From positions 9,493,133 through 9,557,132 of the forward strand of contig NC_033631.1 in the NCBI RefSeq assembly GCF_001540865.1: 64,000 bases of DNA, read 5' to 3'. Each line of letters opens with the position of its first letter. The stretch's first letter is position 1. The translations under genes were made by a program, and so were the position numbers. Below are positions 1 to 18,100 of this stretch, piece by piece. The stretch comes from Ananas comosus. Taxonomy: Eukaryota > Streptophyta > Magnoliopsida > Poales > Bromeliaceae. The notes under the pieces are model-generated. The model was not told the origin of the DNA and did no database searches. It was given only the letters and a program-made list of their open reading frames with translations.

Positions 1-1670
1 TGACATTTTTTAAAAGTGACGTCTTCTCGATTGTTTGGTTTGTGAAAGTGAATATGAAAATCGCTTTACAAAAGTTGATCGATAAAGTGAATTATAATTA
101 AATCTCTTATTTTTTTACTTCGGCTCAAAAAATTCGAAAGTTACCGAAAATGGAGAGCTTAGCTAAGAGGTTATAGTTTAGTCTTAATTATAATTTTTGA
201 ATTTATTTTTAAAATTGAATTTTACTTTAAATTTGAATTAAAATTATAATCACATTCTGAAGTTAATTTGTAAATTCAAATTCAACATAAAAATTTTTAA
301 ATTCAAATTTGTGACTTTATATTTAAATTTAAATATTTATTTTTATTTAAGTTTGAATATAATAATAATATTTTGAATTTTTATTTATAATTTTGACTTT
401 ATTTTTATTTAAACTTAAATTTAATTTTTATTTATTTTTATGTCTTACATTTTAATTATAAATTCAACTCAACTCAGTTTAAGTTCAAATTTTATTTTAA
501 AATAGAATTTTGAATTCTTAATTTAAATATATAGATATAAATTTTTAATTTAAATTTTGAGTATAAGTAATTTATTTATATTTTCACCTCTTTAAATATA
601 ATTAAAAAATCAAAATTTTAAAACAATAGTTTTCATATTTTATTTTATAGTTAACCAAACAAATGAACTGAACAGTCATTTTTGTAAAAATCACTTTTAC
701 AAAAGTGGTTTGTTTTCACTTCGGCAACTTTCGGACGACCAAACATTGCCTAAGCGAATAGGCCGATTTGCTCAGATAGCTGCCCGCACTAACTCTTTTT
801 GGATGTGCCAAACCGCCCCTTACCCACATATATAACCTCCCAAATGAGAAAATTTTATTTTTTCTCATTTATTTAGATGACGAGTTGGAGGATAGAATCA
901 AAGATAAACATAACCTTTCCATACATTTTCTTTCCTTTTAATTTCCTCAATTCCAACAGCAGAAGAAAAAATTATTTATATATTTTTTATTTCAACTTTT
1001 GTAGTGCACAACTAAAGCAACATTGGTTTGAAATGTGTAGTAATATGAGTGAGGTACGTATTGAAATCGGAAAGCCACGGAGCCTTCCGTGTTTCCAGCT
1101 CGCTTTTCGATTTCGATTTTTCGAATCGTCATCGCTCCCGTTAAACTTGATCTAGGATATTTGGAGTACTAGAAAATTAAATTTTAGAATTTTCTGATAT
1201 CATTTGCATAGGGTGAACGAAGGGTGCTGAAAATCAATCGGTCTAAAAATAAAAATCTTACTAAAATGTAATAGGGGGGTGATGGACATTAATTTATAAA
1301 TCAATAAATATTGATTCTTGTTTTATTATATAGTATAAAGAATTTTCTTATCAAAATTTTCACTGGTGTTTGGATATTTCTACCAGTTAACTTGCAAACG
1401 GCTCACTTATAATCGGCCATTGAAATTTGGTTGTTTTGGAGCTCATCGATCACTAGGCAAGATGATATCGAAAAAATAATAAAATGTTATTATTCTAGTT
1501 ACTCCCAAATACTCATGATCAGTTAACGGACTCGATCGAGATCGAATGTCGAATAGGTCGTAAACATCGAAAAACGAGCTGGAAGCACGGAAGCCTCCGT
1601 GCTTCGATAGATAGTACTAGCCTTCACTTAGTAATATTTTTACACACAAATGCCAACTTTCTTTTTTTCT
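1..1670. other. AT-rich intergenic DNA
   Basis: No supported gene. The first ~770 bases are extremely AT-rich. They are bounded by similar sequence: 'acttcggctc' near 118 and 'acttcggcaac' near 718, both followed by a CGAAAG or CTTTCG-type stretch. This could be an old MITE-like insertion, but no clean terminal repeats or target duplication can be shown. The short ORF at 877-1155 has no recognisable features and is probably chance. Confidence 0.5.
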
Positions 1671-1673
1671 TTA

Positions 1674-2165
1674 TTTTTTTTTTTTTTTTTTTATTGAGAG
1701 AAAGAAGGTTAACACATTACTCTTTAGTTCATTAAGCAAATAATAATTAGCATATAAAGGTTGAGACAAGCAAAAAACCTCAAAGGGTTTGGGAAAAATA
1801 AGCGAGATAATAAGAAAAAAAGATTGAAGAAACATAACAACCTGTGGCCGTAAGTGGGATACTACAACAAATCAAAGAGATCTAACAAACGCGACATCAC
1901 CATGCCTCTACAGAAACTAGCCCACTACTTCGCGCGCTCTAAATACGATGAGCAGGTATGAGGATGTGTTAATGGTTAGATTCCTACAAAAATAACGTTA
2001 TTTCTTTCACGCCCAATCATCCGCCACGTTGTGCCGCCATCAGGGTCTTGAGCCTTCACGCGTTCTCACGTTGCGAACCCCTTCCGAACGACGCCGTCCT
2101 TCCCAGACGGATATTGACATCCTTAGTGAAAGGCAATGTCCGTTGAACTTCTCATAGGTCCAAAA
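1674..2165 (-). mobile_element. LINE (non-LTR retrotransposon) 3' relic
   Basis: Read on the minus strand, the segment ends in a poly(A) tail (a 19-T run at 1674-1692 on the plus strand) preceded by CTTTCTCTC, the same terminus as the element at 19.3 kb. Upstream, a minus-strand frame ends at a stop at 1976-1978 with the residues WRMIGRERNNVIFVGI. This resembles the W-x-I-W-x-E-R-N-x-x-x-F motif found at the C-terminus of plant LINE reverse transcriptase ORFs. Only the 3' end is present; further upstream similarity fades near 2165. It is a 5'-truncated, non-functional copy. Confidence 0.6.
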
Positions 2166-2999
2166 AGAAAGGAAGCATCAGCGGCTCAATTCGCTCTACA
2201 TATTTTTTACACTTGGCGAACTCGTTTCCTCTTCCCTCTTCTTCGATCTTACTTATTCTTCATCGTTTAGTTAAGTGAATCTCAATGGCCCTCAGTATCT
2301 GCACTCTTTCATTATCTAATTATCCTTTTTTTCTTACCGCCGTTTTCTATTGTTTCTTAAACTAGATTTCTTCACCCGTGCGACTGCCACGGCTATATAA
2401 TAATATAGAACTTAATAAAAATTAATTATGTGATCGTAACAAAAAGATTTTTTAATTAAGTTTATTGTTTTAACAAAAGAAAAAATATCACTATCAATCT
2501 TAATTAAGTACATATTAAAAGTACCACAGCTAAGTACGAAAAAAAAATCTTGGACCAAAAGTAAATAATTCAACTAAAAATGCAAAATTCAAATCCTGCC
2601 TTATTGTCTATGAATTGGGTGTGCAAAATGATTACATTTACATATTATGTACGAAACTAAATAATAACTAAAATTGATATGAAAAATTCGAAATGACATT
2701 AATTATTTAAGATATAATGAGACCAACTAAACTTTCATATTTGACACAAATTAGAGTAACATACATATATTATGCTTCCTACTGTCACTTTTAGATTTAA
2801 AAAATATATAGATGTGGTTTTCAAGAAAATATAAAGAAAAAAAAATTTTGTTGCCATGGATGGAAAGTCACAGGAGGCAGTAATTAGAGGAAAAAAATTA
2901 CAAAATAAAATTACCAGAAGTGATATAGTAGGGAAATAATATGTTTAGTTAATAAGACTAATATTTAGAGAGCAGATAGAAAATTACAGGAGTGATAGT
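2166..2999. other. intergenic, no feature seen
   Basis: AT-rich DNA with no ORF of note, no repeat structure I can define and no promoter-like pattern tied to a gene. Confidence 0.4.
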
Positions 3000-4440
3000 G
3001 ACGTTTAAATTTTTTCCTCTTTCCAAAAATCGCCTCTAATCTTTTATTTATCTAATATTTTTATGTCCGAGAATTTTCAAACAATCATAAATAAGTAATA
3101 ATTTATCCCAAATAACGATAAACGTATTTTCTTTCAGGTAATATCACGCAACCGCCGAGTCTTTTCGCCAATATTAATTATCCGTTAAATTTTTCAAATA
3201 TCTTCAACTATTTTATAGGTGACTTTGAAATAAAAATTCTCCATTCATTATATATGTTTTAATAATATAGTAAAAGATAATAATTTTGTATAAAAGACGT
3301 GAGTTTGAATTTTTTCTCTTTCCAAAATGTCTCTATCGTTTTTACTTAATATTTTTACTTAGTCAGAAATTTCAACCAATCATTTAAATAATGTTAACTA
3401 GAGTAATAAATTTATTCTAAATAAAGTAAATAGTTTTCATATCTCACGGCCGTACATATCTGCACCGGCCAATTTTTTGCCAATAATATCCCGTGAATTT
3501 TTTAAATATCTCAACATAATTTAGTAGGTGATCTTTTGAAATAAAATCTCTTCATTATAGGTGATTTTTAATAAATAGTAAAATATATTAATTTTGTACA
3601 TTAGATTCTTAATCTAATATTGAAAAAATTAAATATCCATGTTAATTTGTTATGCAATATTACCCTCGCATTTATATTCCTATTTATCTATCTACGGTTT
3701 CTCAACATATTTTCTTAATCTCACGGTAATATCCGCCACCATGTCAAATTATTTCACAACTACTATCGTGAATTTCTCAAATATCTCATTAATCCACCTA
3801 TCATTTGAATTTAATAATATAGTAAATAGAATAGATACGATGACACGTGGAAAACATATAGAAAACCACGTTAGGAAATTGTCTCTATCCTTTTTTACTA
3901 ATATTTTTATATCTAGTAATTTTCAACTAATAATTTCAAATAATTAACTAAGTAGTAATTTATTCTCGAATAAAGATAAATATTTTCCTTCTCATGCGTA
4001 ATATCTGTACCTGCCAATTCTTTCGCAACGTAATATCCGTAAATTTCTTAAATATCTCAACATAATTATAGGTGACTTTGAAATAAAATTTCCTTCATTA
4101 CAGATAATTTTTAATAATTTAGTAAAAGATATTATTTTCTTTAAAAATTTAATTTTATTTTTTCTAAAGTAGAAAATCTATATTTGAGTTTGACACGGAG
4201 ATTTTCTATATAGTAAAAGATATTATTTTCTTAAAAAATCTAATTTTATTTTTCTATGTATAAAATTTTTTCAAATATCTCAATATAATTATAGGTAACT
4301 TTGAAATAAAATCTCCTTCATTCATTATAGGTGATTTTTAAAAAATCTATATTTGAACTTGACACGTGGCAAACATATAGAGCGCCACAGATATTATTTT
4401 CTTAAAAAATTTAATTTTGTGTCAGCTTCTCACATAGGGT
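3000..4440. repeat. degenerate ~300-bp tandem array
   Basis: A block of similar text recurs at about 3005-3260, 3305-3560 and 3860-4120, with a shorter fourth partial copy to ~4440. Each contains in order: a 'ctctttcc..aaa..tctctatc' stretch, 'aatatttttat', 'taatttattc', 'taatatc..gc', 'aaatatctcaacataatt' and 'ggtgactttgaaataaa', followed by 'cttcattataggtgattttta'. Copies differ by many substitutions and indels, so the array is old. No ORF is preserved. Whether it is a satellite or the interior of a decayed transposon is open. Confidence 0.55.
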
Positions 4441-4797
4441 TCATTAAGGGTTCTACTTTTAAATATAGTAATAGATATCTACTCATCATGTCGTGCGGAT
4501 TATAAAACCAGTTAAACAAAGAAGAAAATAGTTTTCTGTCATCGTTTTATTTCTCAGCGAATCAGAATGAATTCAAGACATATAATTTTTTTATATTTAA
4601 TTTTTATTTAGTATTTTATTCGGAGCCGATCAGAACGGGATATGGGCCGTCCATCCGAATCCATTTGGATGTACTGGTGCAATGTGGCTGGCATGTATGG
4701 TGTCATTGAGAATCAGTTACGTGCGAAGAAACTTGTGACTTGTGAGTTGTGATCCCACCCCGAAGGATGCGGAGGAGGCAGTAGTACCGTTTTTGAG

Positions 4798-4826
4798 GTG
4801 GGTGGTGGTGGTGGTGGTGGTGGTGG
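4798..4826. repeat. (GGT)n microsatellite
   Basis: An almost pure run of GGT trinucleotides in an isolated, locally GC-rich patch (about 4750-4860) inside AT-rich DNA. The patch encodes no convincing protein. Confidence 0.8.
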
Positions 4827-5116
4827 CTCGCGTGGCAAAGCGAATGCGTCGCATGGCTTCCACGCTACCGCATCATGTATTTTAAGTTTCTAAGTCTCTA
4901 ACGACTTCGTTGTCGTTATCGTCCTATGTTTGGGATCTTAGTTTGAAATTTGAATCGCTGGCCTAACCAACTTGAATTTACCTTTTTACCCCTTCCTGAT
5001 TTTGGAGACCGTTTTCGAAGAACCGCGTTCTTTGCCATGCCTGTGGACCACTCAAATGGTCTCAACTCCATCCCCTATTTTAATACATCTTCCAGAGAAG
5101 ATTTAGTTCCCGTTTT

Positions 5117-5435
5117 GTTAAATATAAAAATATTCAAACACCATTCTTTAATAATTTAAACTTTTTAGAATATAACGGTCGTCTCACATGATATCAAAAC
5201 AGGAGGTCTGAATTCGAGTTATGCTAGACTCCTAGTATTATTAATTTTCTCCCATTTAATTTAAATCCACGTCATGGGCCTTGCAAAAAGTCTCGAATTT
5301 AGATATGAGGGGAAGTGTTAAATATAAAAATATATAAACACCGTTTTCTAATAATTTTTAAGTTTTTAGAGTGTAATGATTGTCTTACATATTATCAGAG
5401 CAGAAGGTCTTGAGTTCGAGTCATGCCAAATGCGA
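5117..5435. repeat. 200-bp tandem dimer, retroelement-like
   Basis: The phrase 'gttaaatataaaaatat' starts at 5117 and again at 5317, exactly 200 bases apart, and the following ~115 bases stay similar. Each copy contains a version of 'TATCAGAGCAGAAGGTC' followed by 'GAGTTCGAGT'. The first part resembles the initiator-Met tRNA primer-binding motif TGGTATCAGAGC used by plant LTR retrotransposons. A related remnant occurs near 58205. Assignment to a decayed LTR element is an inference. Confidence 0.5.
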
Positions 5436-5732
5436 CAACTGAGATAAGCAAGCCAAAAATAAACTATGTGATTGAAAGGAATGAGTTTGAAAGATTTTTC
5501 AAATCTATGATTTGATAGTATAATATGTTGAGCCTATGAGATGATTTATCTTGTTCGAGAAAATAGTTTAAAGGCTGAATATGTTATTTAATTTTTGATA
5601 TTTGATTTAATTTTTCTGAATAAATTAGAAAGAAATATGAATAAGATATTCAAATAAAGCATATGAATTTTTTTTTATGTGATTGGAAGAAAAGAGCTTG
5701 ATTTGTGCTCTTTAAAAAGTATTGGCATATTG

Positions 5733-6139
5733 ATGGTTTGATAAGAGAGTATATTTTACCAAACGAGATCTTTTATTCCAAGAAAAAAAATGACTTAAAG
5801 GCTAATTAATATGCTATTCCATTTATATGTTTGATTACACTCCTCATCTACAAAATATTATAAATTTTTTTTGAGTAAACTAAAGGAATATATTTTTTTT
5901 GAGATAACTAAAGGAATATTTTGAACAAAATGTTTGTGTATCTATACATATAAATGGAATAGCATATTAATTAGCCTTTAAGTCATTTTTTTTCTTGGAA
6001 TAAAAGATCTCGTTTGGTAAAATATACTCTCTTATCAAACCATNATATTATAAATTTTTTTTGAGTAAACTAAAGGAATATATTTTTTTTGAGATAACTA
6101 AAGGAATATTTTGAACAAAATGTTTGTGTATCTATACAT
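5733..6139. repeat. 98-bp inverted repeat plus 95-bp direct repeat at an N
   Basis: 5733-5830 and 5946-6043 are perfect inverted copies of each other. 5855-5949 and 6045-6139 are near-perfect direct copies. The single N at 6044 lies exactly at the end of the inverted arm and the start of the second direct copy. The arrangement (A, B, inverted A, N, B again) is what a fold-back read or a badly joined contig end would give. It is more likely an assembly artefact than a biological hairpin. Confidence 0.85.
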
Positions 6140-8290
6140 TATTTACGAAGATATTTGGCTCGATATATAATTAAAACTTTTAATTATAACTCTTTGAATG
6201 AACTTAAAACTTTGTATCCACTCTCTTGCCAATTTATTTGTACAATGGCAAGAGGAATTTCAATACATAGGGATTGCTCAATTGTGTAAAAAAATTACAT
6301 TACCAACTTATCCCTACCTAGTTTCGACATAGGTCAAAAATACATAATTGGTTCTTCACTTGCATGCCTAGTTTCCACATGATCAAAAATATATAATTGG
6401 CTCCTCACTTGCGTTCACAATCACTATAATCAGATGCATTCATAATGTGCCAAATAAGATTTTTAAATGCCTTTATAACTAGATCTATAATATTGTTAAA
6501 GATACGTCTGAACAAATAGCTTTTAAATTTTTGTAAAAATTTGCAACTTATTAGATGACTGAAATTTTTAGAAAGGTAGGAGTCCAAAAAATAAATTGTG
6601 GGTGGTCCACCACGTGGTAGACCTAGTTCAGACAAAAATATCTAAGGTAAGGGCAAAAAATAATGTGACCAAGAATGCGACTCCACCAATCAAAAGGTAG
6701 GTCCCACTTTTTTGTATGTTTCTCCTTTTCCCTTGCTTTGGGACCTCTTTTGCTTACATACACGATTCGTCGCGTGCCGTTTACAGGCAAGAAACCCCAT
6801 GAATGATGAGGAATTCTATACTATCATACTTGCACTATGTCATCAAATAACAAGTCAATAACATTTCTATTTTTTAAACAAAAGTACAATAAAAATATTT
6901 TTTTTACAATCATGATGGGACATATACTCCTAAAAGGAGATATTTGATTGGTTTGCTTCATCATGTCACCAATATACCGGTTGCATTTTAGAATTTTTTC
7001 TGAATGATTAATAGAGCATTCTTACTGGTACCCTAAAATGTACCCCCAAGTCTCTCATGAATTAAGATTATACAAGTCTTTGCCATCAGAGTGAATGACA
7101 AATATATTCTTATAAAGTTTAATTTTTATATATTATCCCTGCAGAAAGCTCTGGTGTCTGCAAATATGTCATTCTGATTTGTCACCGTTAGAGAATCATT
7201 AAAGAATTATTTATTTTTTTAATTTTACCATCACAACTACGTCCTTCCAAAAATCATAACAACGTAATATAAGAGGGATAAAAATGTCAAAAACTAACAT
7301 GGTTAAGTATTTAACCTATAATTAACTAAATTTTTCTAGCGAATTCTAACGATAGGATATATTTGAAAACATCCGAATTTTTGCAAGGACAGAATATGAA
7401 GTTGAACTTTGTGGGGATATATTTGTCATTCACTATATTTGCAGAGACATATATGAAATTAATCCAAAATTATATAAAAACGTACAGAACGAATATGAAT
7501 TATGAACTATTTTGAATCAGTTATTCAATCTTTTAAAATTTTAATTTTACTATCTAACATTTTAATTTGTTTGATCCGAATCAATCAATAATTTTTTGAT
7601 TTTAAAATTTAAGCTAATTATTTATTTTAATAAATTTATAATTGTAAGCGAGAATTATATGAAGCATAATAATTAAATCTGTAAAAATAAACAATATATT
7701 CAAATTTTGAAGTCAAACAAATTGAAAGATGAGAAAGTAAGATCAAAATTTAAAAGGTTGAATAGCGATACCAAAATAGTTCATAGTTTATACAATTTTT
7801 TGTACGATTTTATTTTATTTTTACTATCGACATTATATTATATCAAATTTTTATTTATATTCAAAAAAAGTAATATATACTAAAGTTTTAAATCAAGAGC
7901 TTTTGATTTCCAAAGATAAATTTTATCTTATCTTTTTGTCAAAAAAAACATAAAATGGCCCTCTCAACTTTCCTTTTTTCCTTCAAACTTTTCCATCTTC
8001 TAATCTCTTTTGAAATTAAGTGATTTCGGTCAAAAAAAATAAAATTTTATCAAATTTATTAATAATTTTACCAATTTAATATCTTTTATTTTTTTTTCAG
8101 AAGACATAATAAGATCAATTAACTGTTAATACCTAAAAAAATTATTAAATCTTAACTTCATTAAGTGTAAAAATTTAACTAAAAAAAGTAGAAGTTAAAG
8201 AGGGATCAAACAAAGCTAGAAAATTTTAAGTTGTGGGGCTAATTTCGGAACTTCTTATAGTTGAGGGGTTCATTATACATTTTTTACCCC
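6140..8290. other. intergenic upstream of the aspartic proteinase
   Basis: AT-rich DNA without a supported gene. It holds several short degenerate repeats, for example 'acaaatatattc/ttataaagtttaa' near 7090 and its inverted relative near 7400, probably an old MITE pair. A minus-strand ORF at 6405-6635 shows no recognisable domain. Confidence 0.4.
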
Positions 8291-8306
8291 CCCGCGTGTT
8301 CCCTTG

Positions 8307-8317
8307 TCTATATATAA
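8307..8317 (+). promoter_or_regulatory. TATA box of the aspartic proteinase gene
   Basis: The sequence 'tctatatataa' lies about 150 bases upstream of a probable first-exon donor (8467). It is followed by a locally GC-rich, CT-rich leader (8340-8466), as is common for plant 5' UTRs. The transcription start is presumably near 8340. A 5'-UTR intron probably runs from 8467 (GTGAGT) to 8935 (TAG), just ahead of the ATG at 8942. Confidence 0.6.
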
Positions 8318-8935
8318 CCATAAACCATCGCACTAAACGGTGCGTTTCGGCGCTTTGAGCCACCGCATATTTCCCTCCTCCGACTCCGACGCGCCCTTTT
8401 CGCCCCGCACATTGCCCTAATTCTCCCCCCCAGATCCCTCCCCCTCGATCTCCAATCCTTCGACCGGTGAGTTGATTCGTCTTGCTTTAATCCAATCCAG
8501 CTTTTATTTCGATTGAATTAGGATTCCTCTTTTAGTTTAATCCAATCCAGTGTTTGTTCCGATTGAATTTGATTTTTCTTTACGTTTTTTTGTCTCTTTT
8601 AATCGCTTTAGTAGTTACAAGTTCGGAGTTTGGGTCTAGTTCCCGGCGGAAATTGAGAGAATTTGGAAAAAAAAATCGACAATTGTTTGATCGATAAGAT
8701 ATTAATACACGAATAAAAGTTAAAAAATGTAATGAATAATTCATTTGTAAATTGTGCATTCTTTTTTTATGAATTTGGTTAATATTCATATATTAGCGAA
8801 TGATTTGACGGAATATTAGGATGCCAAAAAATTGTGACCTATTAGCAATTTTTTTTGAATACATTGGAGAATTTTGTTGCTTTGCTAGCTTTCAATTTTG
8901 CCATTTGATCTCATGTTATTGTGTTTGATCGGTAG

Positions 8936-14494
<5,559 letters not shown>

Positions 14495-15844
14495 AGTGCG
14501 AGACACTCCGTATGCTGTATAATGTCATAGAAGTTCTGGTTTGCTAATTACCTCTCACATAAGGAAAGAAATGTGGAGTCAATACTTAATGTACATATAT
14601 AAGCTGGACCAAAATATGCTTTTGTGTTAAATCTGTGGCTAGCACTGTGAACTGTAAACTGTGTGAACAATTTATGGTGGTGTGTTTATCGTATTTTCAG
14701 TGCTTTTGCTTCGTGTTAGTTGGTGCTTATGAATGTGTTTAGTGGATTGTTGTGTGCACAGGGTTAAGACATGCTTCACTTTTTCACCAATTGCTAGGCA
14801 TCGCCGTAAATTAAATTTGTCTGTAACTCCACTTTTCAAAACGCATAATTGCTTCCGTCCTGAATGTCTCCGAAGTCGATTATAATTTTATTTATTCTCT
14901 TAGATGCTAGTATGGAAATATTTTGTAAAATAATAAGAAAAGTGAACTAATTATAGTTTCATTGCCAGTGACTTTTTTCTACCTGAAGTTTAGTTCAATT
15001 GAAGGATTCTAAGATGAGTATAGTAATGGAAAAGATGATAGGCATAAAATTGGGTAGTATTTTGTAATTAGGGAGTTTGAATTAGGATACAATTAAAAAT
15101 TTCAACAGTTTTTACCAGAAACAATAGAAATTGGTGATATTTGGATTAATAGGTTGGGATTGGGACTTACCCATGTAGTATTAGCTACTATCTCAGCTAC
15201 CTCCCACTATATATAACTAGATATATTTTATTTAATTAAAATCATTTAATTTGGCATAGAAAAGTTAAGTTAGGTTTATCCACGGAATTTAAGTAGATCA
15301 GGGAACTTAAATTGTTAAAGTTAAAAATTTTATTTGATTATAATCATCTAATTTGACAGAAAAATAAATTTAAATTAGTTTAAAAGTTTATATAAATTGT
15401 AACGGTTGATAATTTAAAAGGTTAATTTATAAATAATTATTTTAAGTATATATAAATGCACTTTGAGAATAGAAACAGAGACTCAAAAGTAAATATTCGT
15501 TCTTTTATATACAGTATAGATAATACGAAGGATATTCGTCGTCATTATTATTATTATTGAGATAAAAATTTTGGCCTCTCCCCTCATTTTGGGGATATAA
15601 GATTCAATTGCTTAGAGAAATTGAAAGGCTCTTCCATGTTTCCAGGGACTTGGAGAATGATCAAAGCTTTTATTACATCAAAGGATCTTAATTATGAGCA
15701 TTATATAAGTTGTTGGTGCGAGGTCAATTCTCAACACAAAGCACTTGCATGGTGTTTTGTCCCAAAATATCAACAAATCTAAAATACATTTTTTATTTTA
15801 AAAAAGAATAAAGGAGCTAGTAAATAATTAGCTTAATTTTTTTT
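14495..15844. other. 3' UTR of the aspartic proteinase, then intergenic
   Basis: The first ~200-300 bases after the stop are T/G-rich, as in a plant 3' UTR; the end point cannot be set. The rest is AT-rich with no gene. A (TTA)n stretch lies near 15547. Confidence 0.4.
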
Positions 15845-16575
15845 AGGGTAAACTTCAAATATCGCCCTTGTGGTTTCGTAATTTCTCACTTTAGTACCTT
15901 GTGATTTATAGTGTATCAATTTAGTACCCTGTGTTTTTATTTTTCTCTTTTCGTCGGTCCTTCCGTTAACTTTTCGTTAAATTCTAGGCTAAATTACATA
16001 AAACTTTTCTGTCAAAACCCGAATTTTCACTTTCCCTTCCGGTTATTTAAAAACCTACACTTTAACTCCTTGTAAAATGAAAAATATTCACTTCGCCCCC
16101 TGCTGTTAGTAATTCGTTAGGGTTCCGTTTATAAAATATTATTATATATTTTTTTATGCCAAAACTGCCCTCAGCCTTCTCTCCTATGAACATGGTGAGG
16201 GGCAAAATGGTTATTTTGTCATCACAATTTACAACGTATCCTCCTGTGAATATTTTTTATTTTACAAGGGGGCAAAGTATAGGTTTTTAAATGACAGGGA
16301 GGAAAGTGAAAAATCGAATTTTGACAGGGGGGTTTTCTGTAATTTAGCCTAAATCATATACAAAAAACTTCAGATACCTTACCTATAGTTTATCGAATAT
16401 TTACTTTAATATTCTTTAGTTTTAACTTTGTCACTGATTTAATGAAAAAGATTAATGAAGGGAATAACAAAAAGAAAAAATGAAATCACAGAGTACAGAA
16501 GTGAGATAGTTTAAACCACAAGGTACTAAATTGCGAAAGAACGAAACTATAGGGATGATATTTGAAGTTTTTTCT
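15845..16575. mobile_element. MITE (family A), interrupted by another MITE
   Basis: Long imperfect terminal inverted repeats: the left end 'aaacttcaaatatcgccc' then 'tttctcactttagtacc', and the right end 'ggtactaaattgcgaaag' then 'gatatttgaagttttt'. The interior phrase 'cgttaaatt..atatacaaa..ttcagata' is split by the inner element at 15985-16351. Sister copies lie at 22912-23100 (left half), 26079-26440 and 60706-61053. No coding capacity; non-autonomous. Confidence 0.7.
15985..16351. mobile_element. MITE (family B) nested inside family A
   Basis: About 367 bp, starting TAGGCTAAATTACA and ending TGTAATTTAGCCTA. The inverted repeats extend inward: 'ttttctgtcaaaaccc', 'cactttcc' on the left and 'gaaagtg', 'ttttgacaggggggtttt' on the right. 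Its insertion splits the family A phrase that is continuous at 26220-26240 and 23040-23060. The target duplication is not clear (roughly AAAT(T)C). It has no ORF. Confidence 0.75.
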
Positions 16576-17935
16576 TTTTTATAAGAAAAGGAAGTGTAAT
16601 ATTGACATTTTGTGAAAAGAGGGGGACACAATAATTTATCAAGTGCTCTAATTAATGTCAATTTTGCTTGTTAGTTACGTTGAACCCTTAAGATCTTTAG
16701 AAGTTTGTCCCCAGATTATGACAAGTTAGAGGTCCAATTTGGCTTATGAATAATATTAGAGATTAAATTATCCTTATCTATTTTTATAACTGTAGATTAC
16801 TGGCGTTATCACTATTTTAAAAGCTCGAACTTATTGAGAAAATAAACGATTAATTCGTTGAAAGTGTACAAACGCAATATCTATATGTTTCAATTATAAC
16901 TTTGCTAAATTTAACCTCCATTAATTGCGTGCGTAGAGAGAATACTGGCCTACCTTCGAACAAGAATTACAATTTCAATTGCAAGATACTTAAAAAAAGA
17001 AGAAAAACTGATCGAAAGAATCGAATTCCAAAATAATAAGGAATATATAATTATCCAAAAAGCCTAGACATTATTCATATTCTCTGAGCTTATTATTTTG
17101 TCCCAAGGGATGCATGAGGATGATAAGGCATTCACTATTGCATTATTTAGGAATAATATAGGCATATGTTCCATAAAGTCACTATCTTCTTTGCACTTTA
17201 CTTTTCTTTGTGGATTTATAATAACATTAAGTAATTAATGCTTGAGAAATAAGGAGGAGGAGAAATAAGGATGTTGAACTTTTTTTATATAGCACCTTTA
17301 GAATCTATATATATATATATGGGTGAAAGATTATGCTTATCTGATAATACTCTCTTAGCCACTCCTTTAGCTAATCTCTCAGTGGAGATAATTATGTAAA
17401 GAGCAAAATCAACAACAAAAGAAAATGACCAACATTTATTATACTCAAAGTAGCATTATTCAAAAGAAACATTTATACTTAAATGTATCCTTTATTAAAC
17501 AATATGGAAAAATAATCCTTCAAAAAACATAATAAAAAAGGAGCAATATGGAGAGTAATTAACTTTATCCAAAGGGTGAAGAATATAATTGGGAATAGTT
17601 GAAACACCTGTGATTCCTACATGAAAGACAAATATGCATGCTTTAGCTGAATAATAAATGTGGCTGGAATGGAATAAATTAACTACAGGTTATTAAATAT
17701 TGAGGCAGTGACAAATGTACTTAAACATTCCATTAATCAAATAGGATCATTGGGACTGTAGTTATTGGACTTGCTTGGGAAGTATAAATTAGGCCTTGCA
17801 TGCTAGGTCATGTATGTGCACCAATTCCATTTGTTGAGAGTGATGAATATGCATTGATTGATTAAGCAGAGAAGAGTTACCACATGGTAGCAATATTAGG
17901 TGGGCCTTTCGACTTGTCGTTAAATATATATATAT
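16576..17935. other. intergenic, no gene seen
   Basis: AT-rich DNA with no supported ORF and no recognisable element apart from short (TA)n near 17308. Confidence 0.4.
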
Positions 17936-18100
17936 ATTTTTTAAGAGAGAAAGGCAGAAAGCTGTCTGCTTCCAAAATTTATTTATTTATTTTCAAAAAA
18001 TGAACTCTACTAGAAATATAAAGTTACCATGCTTCGAACTTAGGGTTTCAGGCACCAACCATCGAACCCTTAACTAACTGCATCAGATACAGTCAGTACC
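17936..18100 (-). mobile_element. tRNA-related SINE, minus orientation
   Basis: Read on the minus strand: a tRNA-like head with 'gttggtgcctgaaaccc' and a B-box-like 'agttcgaagc', then a body 'atatttctagtagagttca', then a 3' end 'gcctttctctctt' followed by A residues. The same order occurs at 23971-24120 and, in plus orientation, at ~22520-22640 and ~37860-37985. It resembles monocot Au-type SINEs (established knowledge), though that name is inferred. It has no coding function. Confidence 0.6.

Noticed and set aside
4950..5159. 69-codon ORF
   Set aside because: No motif; it runs into the 200-bp repeat dimer.
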